Part shown: in pieces, positions 60,845 to 64,000 of the stretch
Layout of the letters: the number at the start of each line of letters is the position of its first letter
Numbering within the stretch: the stretch's first letter is position 1
Assembly: GCF_005943945.1 (NCBI RefSeq)
Contig: NZ_CP040710.1
Span: forward strand, 941,001-1,005,000
DNA: 64,000 nucleotides
Source of the DNA: Aggregatimonas sangjinii
GTDB lineage: Bacteria; Bacteroidota; Bacteroidia; Flavobacteriales; Flavobacteriaceae
Direction of reading: 5' to 3'
The notes under the pieces: generated by a model
What the model saw: the letters and a program-made list of their open reading frames with translations, nothing else
Databases searched by the model: none
What the model was told of the DNA's origin: nothing
Position numbers and translations under genes: made by a program

Positions 60845-61405
60845 TTAGGTTCGAATGACTTTTACCGTGGCATCGCTGCTCAATTTAATAATTGACGATG
60901 GCGCGCCGTTCTCTTTATCGCGGTACAAAGCTACGGCATAGTCGACACCTTTTAAAATGGTATCGCTGATTTGGCCGAAGTTTTTGGGAGTGGGTTCCCC
61001 GGAAATATTGGCCGAGGTAGACACCAGTGGTTTCTTAAAATTGTTGATAAGATACTGACAGAACTTGTCTGAGGCTATACGAATACCTAAAGTGTTATCT
61101 TCGGCAACGAGGTTTTTGGCAATGCCCCTAGGTTGGTCATATATAATAGTAATCGGCCTTTCACTGAGGTCGATAAGGTCATAGGCCACATCGGGAATAT
61201 GATCCACATATTTTTCCAACATAGCGTCGTTGGCAACCAAACACAATAGTGCTTTACTGTCGGCCCTTTTCTTAAGGGAATAGATTTTTTGAACGGCCTC
61301 CTCGTTCGTGGCATCACAACCAATGCCCCAAATAGTATCGGTGGGGTAAAGGATAAGTCCCCCTTTTTCCAATACTGAAATTGCTTTTGTTATCTCTTCG
61401 AGCAT
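60845..61405 (-). CDS. tsaC: L-threonylcarbamoyladenylate synthase (YrdC/Sua5 family)
   Basis: This 186-aa single YrdC-domain protein makes threonylcarbamoyl-AMP for the universal t6A37 modification of tRNA. Key motifs are LILYPTDTIWGIGCDATN (about 17-34), YSLKKRADSKALLCLV (about 42-57), LGIRIASDKFCQYLI and PLVSTSANISGEPTP (about 130-144), all typical. It lacks the extra Sua5 C-terminal domain, so it is of TsaC type. It is transcribed alone, divergent from the cytidylyltransferase gene. Confidence 0.93.
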   Translation of the reverse strand: MLEEITKAISVLEKGGLILYPTDTIWGIGCDATNEEAVQKIYSLKKRADSKALLCLVANDAMLEKYVDHIPDVAYDLIDLSERPITIIYDQPRGIAKNLVAEDNTLGIRIASDKFCQYLINNFKKPLVSTSANISGEPTPKNFGQISDTILKGVDYAVALYRDKENGAPSSIIKLSSDATVKVIRT

Positions 61406-61537
61406 AAGCTTTAAAAGTTTTATCAGTAAAAATAGCTTTTCTAACTATTGTAATTCCAGTTTCAGCTATTTTTATAAAACCGTTCCGGTCTTTTTCCATT
61501 TATGTGCCTTTAAGGGATTTATTGTTGCATGATTTTG

Positions 61538-61545
61538 TAGTTTTG
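61538..61545 (+). promoter_or_regulatory. Candidate -7 element (TAGTTTTG) for the cytidylyltransferase gene
   Basis: TAGTTTTG matches TAnnTTTG and lies 22 bp before the ATG at 61568. The -33 region has no clear TTTG at 19-21 bp. Confidence 0.35.
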
Positions 61546-61567
61546 CCCAAATCTGAGCCGATAAATT

Positions 61568-62176
61568 ATGATAGATCTTACCGAGACAACTCTTCAAAAA
61601 GCGTTTCCCAAGTGGAAGACAAAAGAGGTTTCACAACATCGTATTGAGATGATAGTACCGAATGGGGAAGCCGACGATGAGGTATCGCAAGTGGTAAGTT
61701 TTCTATATGGGAAATTCCCTAAAGAAAGATGGACTTTTCAAATAGACCAGAATAGGTTTATCGCTAAGATAGAAAAAAGTTCGAAGTACAATAGAATGTA
61801 TACTTCGGGCTGTTTCGATATCTTTCACTACGGGCATTTGAATATTCTTGTCAAATCAAAAGAACTATGTAATTATCTGATTGTCGGGGTTTCAACGGAT
61901 GAACTTATCGAGAAGGAAAAGGGGAAACGCCCTATAATTCCTTTCGAGGAACGGGTTAAAGTTGTTCAATCTATTGGGTTGGTAGATGAGGTTATTGCGC
62001 AGACAGATAAAAACAAACAACGTATCGTAGATGAATATCGAATCGACGCCATTTCGGTCGGTAGTGATTGGAAGGGAAAATATCCGAAGGTAAGCTGTGC
62101 CATGGAATACTTCGACTATACTAAAAATGTGAGCAGCACTATACTCAGGGAGGCATTAAAATTGAACCAAGGGTAG
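61568..62176 (+). CDS. Cytidylyltransferase family protein with extra N-terminal domain (glycerol-3-phosphate cytidylyltransferase-like)
   Basis: This is a 202-aa protein. From about residue 76 it is a nucleotidyltransferase of the TagD type: MYTSGCFDIFHYGHLNIL (77-94) with the HxGH motif HYGH at 87-90, GVSTDELIEKEKGKRPIIPF, and KNVSSTILREAL near the C-terminus. Such enzymes make CDP-glycerol or CDP-activated alcohols. The first about 75 residues (TETTLQKAFPKWKTKEVSQH onwards) are an additional domain I do not recognise. Its neighbours are LicD and a CDP-glycerol glycerophosphotransferase fusion, which supports a role in CDP-linked precursor supply. Confidence 0.85.
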   Translation: MIDLTETTLQKAFPKWKTKEVSQHRIEMIVPNGEADDEVSQVVSFLYGKFPKERWTFQIDQNRFIAKIEKSSKYNRMYTSGCFDIFHYGHLNILVKSKELCNYLIVGVSTDELIEKEKGKRPIIPFEERVKVVQSIGLVDEVIAQTDKNKQRIVDEYRIDAISVGSDWKGKYPKVSCAMEYFDYTKNVSSTILREALKLNQG

Positions 62177-62178
62177 GT

Positions 62179-62763
62179 TTACGCCAGAGCGTTATCATCC
62201 GTTGAGGTGTCCCAGTCTTTTACAGGTGTCTGCCAATCGCCGTATCTATAGGTAAGGTAATCGTCGGTATTTTCTGGTATGGGATAATCTTTATCTTTAA
62301 AACGAACGTGTTTAAAGCCGGTGTAAAATTTTGCCGGCACGTATTTGGTTTTTTTATCGATTTCCCAATACGTTTTTTCTTCTTTGGTATACTTCACGAA
62401 AACATCCAAACAAACTTTACCTTTTAGCAATCCAAAAAATTTCTTAGATCTTATTTTTATCATCCTGAGGTCGCCTTTTCGGAAAAAATCGCTAGTTGTT
62501 TCGAAATGACGATGGCGAATTCTAAAACCTTGACTTTTTAGTTCCTTTAATAGCAAAGCTAGTTTAGGGGTCTCACTTGCATGGAGCGAGATGTCCAGAT
62601 CATTATCCCACGGCAGAAGCCTATTTTCGCGACGAATGCCCAAGAGCGTGCCGCCTTCGAGCCAATAGTTGACCTGATGCTTTTCAAAAATCGTGGTTGC
62701 CTTGGCCAATAGGCTTTCCGCATTTTGAAGATTCTTGCCCTCTAACGTTATATCATATGCCAT
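62179..62763 (-). CDS. LicD family phosphotransferase
   Basis: This 194-aa protein of the LicD/fukutin-like group transfers phosphocholine, phosphoethanolamine or similar phosphodiester groups to glycans. The key motif is YWLEGGTLLGIRR followed by PWDNDLDISL (51-60), with the catalytic Asp residues in DNDLD. It has no signal peptide or membrane segment. It is convergent with the cytidylyltransferase gene (2 bp gap) and about 40 bp downstream of the fusion glycosyltransferase gene, so it is probably in the same surface-glycan transcription unit. Confidence 0.85.
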   Translation of the reverse strand: MAYDITLEGKNLQNAESLLAKATTIFEKHQVNYWLEGGTLLGIRRENRLLPWDNDLDISLHASETPKLALLLKELKSQGFRIRHRHFETTSDFFRKGDLRMIKIRSKKFFGLLKGKVCLDVFVKYTKEEKTYWEIDKKTKYVPAKFYTGFKHVRFKDKDYPIPENTDDYLTYRYGDWQTPVKDWDTSTDDNALA

Positions 62764-62803
62764 ACTGAAAATTAAATGTAACCCGATATTCCCCTGGTCA
62801 GGT

Positions 62804-64000
62804 TTAGTTCGTATTGATTTGTCGGAGTCGTTTCAACTCTTTGTAGCGACTATAGACTCCGAGAGCGTTCAAATAGCTAATAATGATGCCCTTTTTACCA
62901 TCAAGAAATCCCAGTCTTAAGAAATAATGGTTGAAGAAACGATAGGCTGGTCTTAGCGTGAAATGATAGAGGTTGGGTTTGTAGTTTTTTTCAAATTCTT
63001 CCTGTGCTTTCATCTGCCCATACTTTATCATCTTTCCTTTGTAATCCTCGTAATTCGTATAGGAATAATGAATCAATTTATGATTTAACACGTCCGTTTT
63101 GCCGTCTACATTAAGCGTTTCGTGTACGATACGATCTTTGGTAAAAGATGCTTTGCTTTTTCTGAACAGCCTAAAATTCTTATCGCTTTGCCAACCGCTA
63201 AACCGCAAGATTTTTTTCTGAAACATAAAGGTGCGATAGAACATATAGGCTTCAGCGGCATTTTCGGAATTTACGGTAAGCAATACTTCATTTTTCAAGG
63301 CATCGGTCAGTCGCTCGTCCGCATCCAAAAATAAGATCCAATCATTGGAAGCCTGTTTCATGGCGAACGATTTTTGATTGGTATAATTTATGAAAGGCCG
63401 CTGAAATAATTGCACCCGCGAGTTGGTTTTTATGCGCTCTACAGTACCGTCTGTACTGTAGGAATCGACAACGATAATTTCATCGGCAAATTGAATGTTC
63501 TCCAAAACTTCATCTATGTTGGCGATTTCATTGAAAGTGATGAGAAGTGCGGAAATTTTATTTCGAACTTTACCGTCCCATAGGTTTTTGATGGGCTTGC
63601 CAAAGATGGCGTCTATTTTTAATTTTCTAAATAAGGGTAGATTCCTTTTTTCTGGAACTCCGTTTTTTTTAATATATTCTTTGGCTGCAGCGACCATACG
63701 CTCCGAAGATTTACCGTCGGAATACGGATGGAGCATCGCGTTTAATTCTTTGCGTTGCTTTGAGAACACTTGGCTATTCAGGTTAGTTAAAACATGATCG
63801 ATTAAACCGCTCTTCTCCTTAAAATTATCCCATCTAATATGCTCTGCAATTGTCTTGTATGAAATCGCGGGCTTATCTAAAAGCAAGAACTCGTAGATGA
63901 CAGATGAGGTGTCACTAATCAAGAGGTCGGCCTGGAGCAGGTATTTAATGATGTTTTTTTCTTCCTTGAAAATAATATTCCCATATTTTTCAGAAAGTGT
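62804..64000 (-). CDS. Fusion of CDP-glycerol glycerophosphotransferase (C-terminal part) and GT2 glycosyltransferase (5' end outside window)
   Basis: The frame is open from the window edge to 62804 (398 visible residues). The first about 90 residues are the end of a CDP-glycerol:glycerophosphate glycerophosphotransferase-type domain (DLLISDTSSVIYEFLLLDKP, then a MLHPYSDGKSSERM helix). From about residue 140 there is a WaaE/KdtX-like family 2 glycosyltransferase (KISALLITFNEIANIDEVLE, ADEIIVVDSYSTDGTVE, WILFLDADERLT), ending with FFNHYFLRLGFLDGKKG. The fusion would couple glycerol-phosphate transfer with sugar transfer in surface glycan assembly. The N-terminal half lies beyond the window. 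Confidence 0.88.
   Translation of the reverse strand, partial: TLSEKYGNIIFKEEKNIIKYLLQADLLISDTSSVIYEFLLLDKPAISYKTIAEHIRWDNFKEKSGLIDHVLTNLNSQVFSKQRKELNAMLHPYSDGKSSERMVAAAKEYIKKNGVPEKRNLPLFRKLKIDAIFGKPIKNLWDGKVRNKISALLITFNEIANIDEVLENIQFADEIIVVDSYSTDGTVERIKTNSRVQLFQRPFINYTNQKSFAMKQASNDWILFLDADERLTDALKNEVLLTVNSENAAEAYMFYRTFMFQKKILRFSGWQSDKNFRLFRKSKASFTKDRIVHETLNVDGKTDVLNHKLIHYSYTNYEDYKGKMIKYGQMKAQEEFEKNYKPNLYHFTLRPAYRFFNHYFLRLGFLDGKKGIIISYLNALGVYSRYKELKRLRQINTN

Overview
The window is chromosomal DNA from a member of the Bacteroidota, almost certainly a marine Flavobacteriaceae (Maribacter/Zobellia/Arenibacter-like; the genus is inference). The signs are a type IX secretion system (T9SS) cargo protein with a type A sorting domain, another with a type B (CHU_C) domain, a PorP/SprF-OmpA pair, a TonB-dependent receptor with a carboxypeptidase-like N-terminal domain, a bacillithiol gene (bshC), frequent short lipoprotein and 'AQ/GQ' signal peptides, absence of Shine-Dalgarno sequences, and -7 elements of the TAnnTTTG type. 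GC is moderate (low forties by eye). I see no rRNA, tRNA, CRISPR array, transposase or prophage gene.

Layout. 1-1.4 kb: 5' part of a TonB-dependent receptor (minus). 1.8-11.2 kb: one 3131-residue surface protein (minus) built from PKD/Ig-like, SdrD-B-like and an unnamed module, with two internal DNA repeat arrays (213 bp and 705 bp units). 12.0-16.6 kb: plus-strand run guaA, a five-LysM plus periplasmic-binding-fold protein, OsmC, and a small HExxH protein. 16.6-26.5 kb: bshC, M14 carboxypeptidase, DUF2306-like membrane protein, PaaI thioesterase, YafY/WYL regulator with VOC protein, S41 peptidase, and three surface or envelope proteins of unknown role. 27.4-34.9 kb: a tightly coupled six-gene minus operon (SpoIIM family, membrane protein, DUF4129, DUF4350, MoxR AAA+, DUF58) divergent from RDD and TRIC-type membrane genes. 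35-40 kb: cyclophilin lipoprotein and NUDIX hydrolase whose start codons overlap, a divergent PlsC-like acyltransferase, an ECF sigma factor with a membrane partner, and an M20 amidohydrolase. 40-49.6 kb: GH13 alpha-glucosidase, xerD, two paralogous beta-barrel proteins, aroQ, a DinB-like protein, and a minus run ending with lpdA upstream. 49.7-52.6 kb: nucleoid-associated protein, pRiA4b ORF-3-like protein, heme A synthase. 52.7-59 kb: a T9SS module of CHU_C cargo, PorP/SprF and PorE-like OmpA. 59-64 kb: cca, tsaC, and the edge of a cell-surface glycan locus (cytidylyltransferase, LicD, and a CDP-glycerol glycerophosphotransferase/GT2 fusion that runs off the window).

How the genes work together. 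Many products belong to the envelope: import (TonB receptor), surface adhesion and export (T9SS cargo with its own outer-membrane partner), peptidoglycan-associated proteins (LysM, OmpA), a membrane-bound MoxR/vWA-like cluster, and glycerol-phosphate or phosphocholine-type glycan decoration. Housekeeping genes (guaA, bshC, xerD, aroQ, lpdA, ctaA, cca, tsaC) are interspersed. Most start choices were made from signal peptides and overlap patterns because ribosome-binding sites are not informative here.
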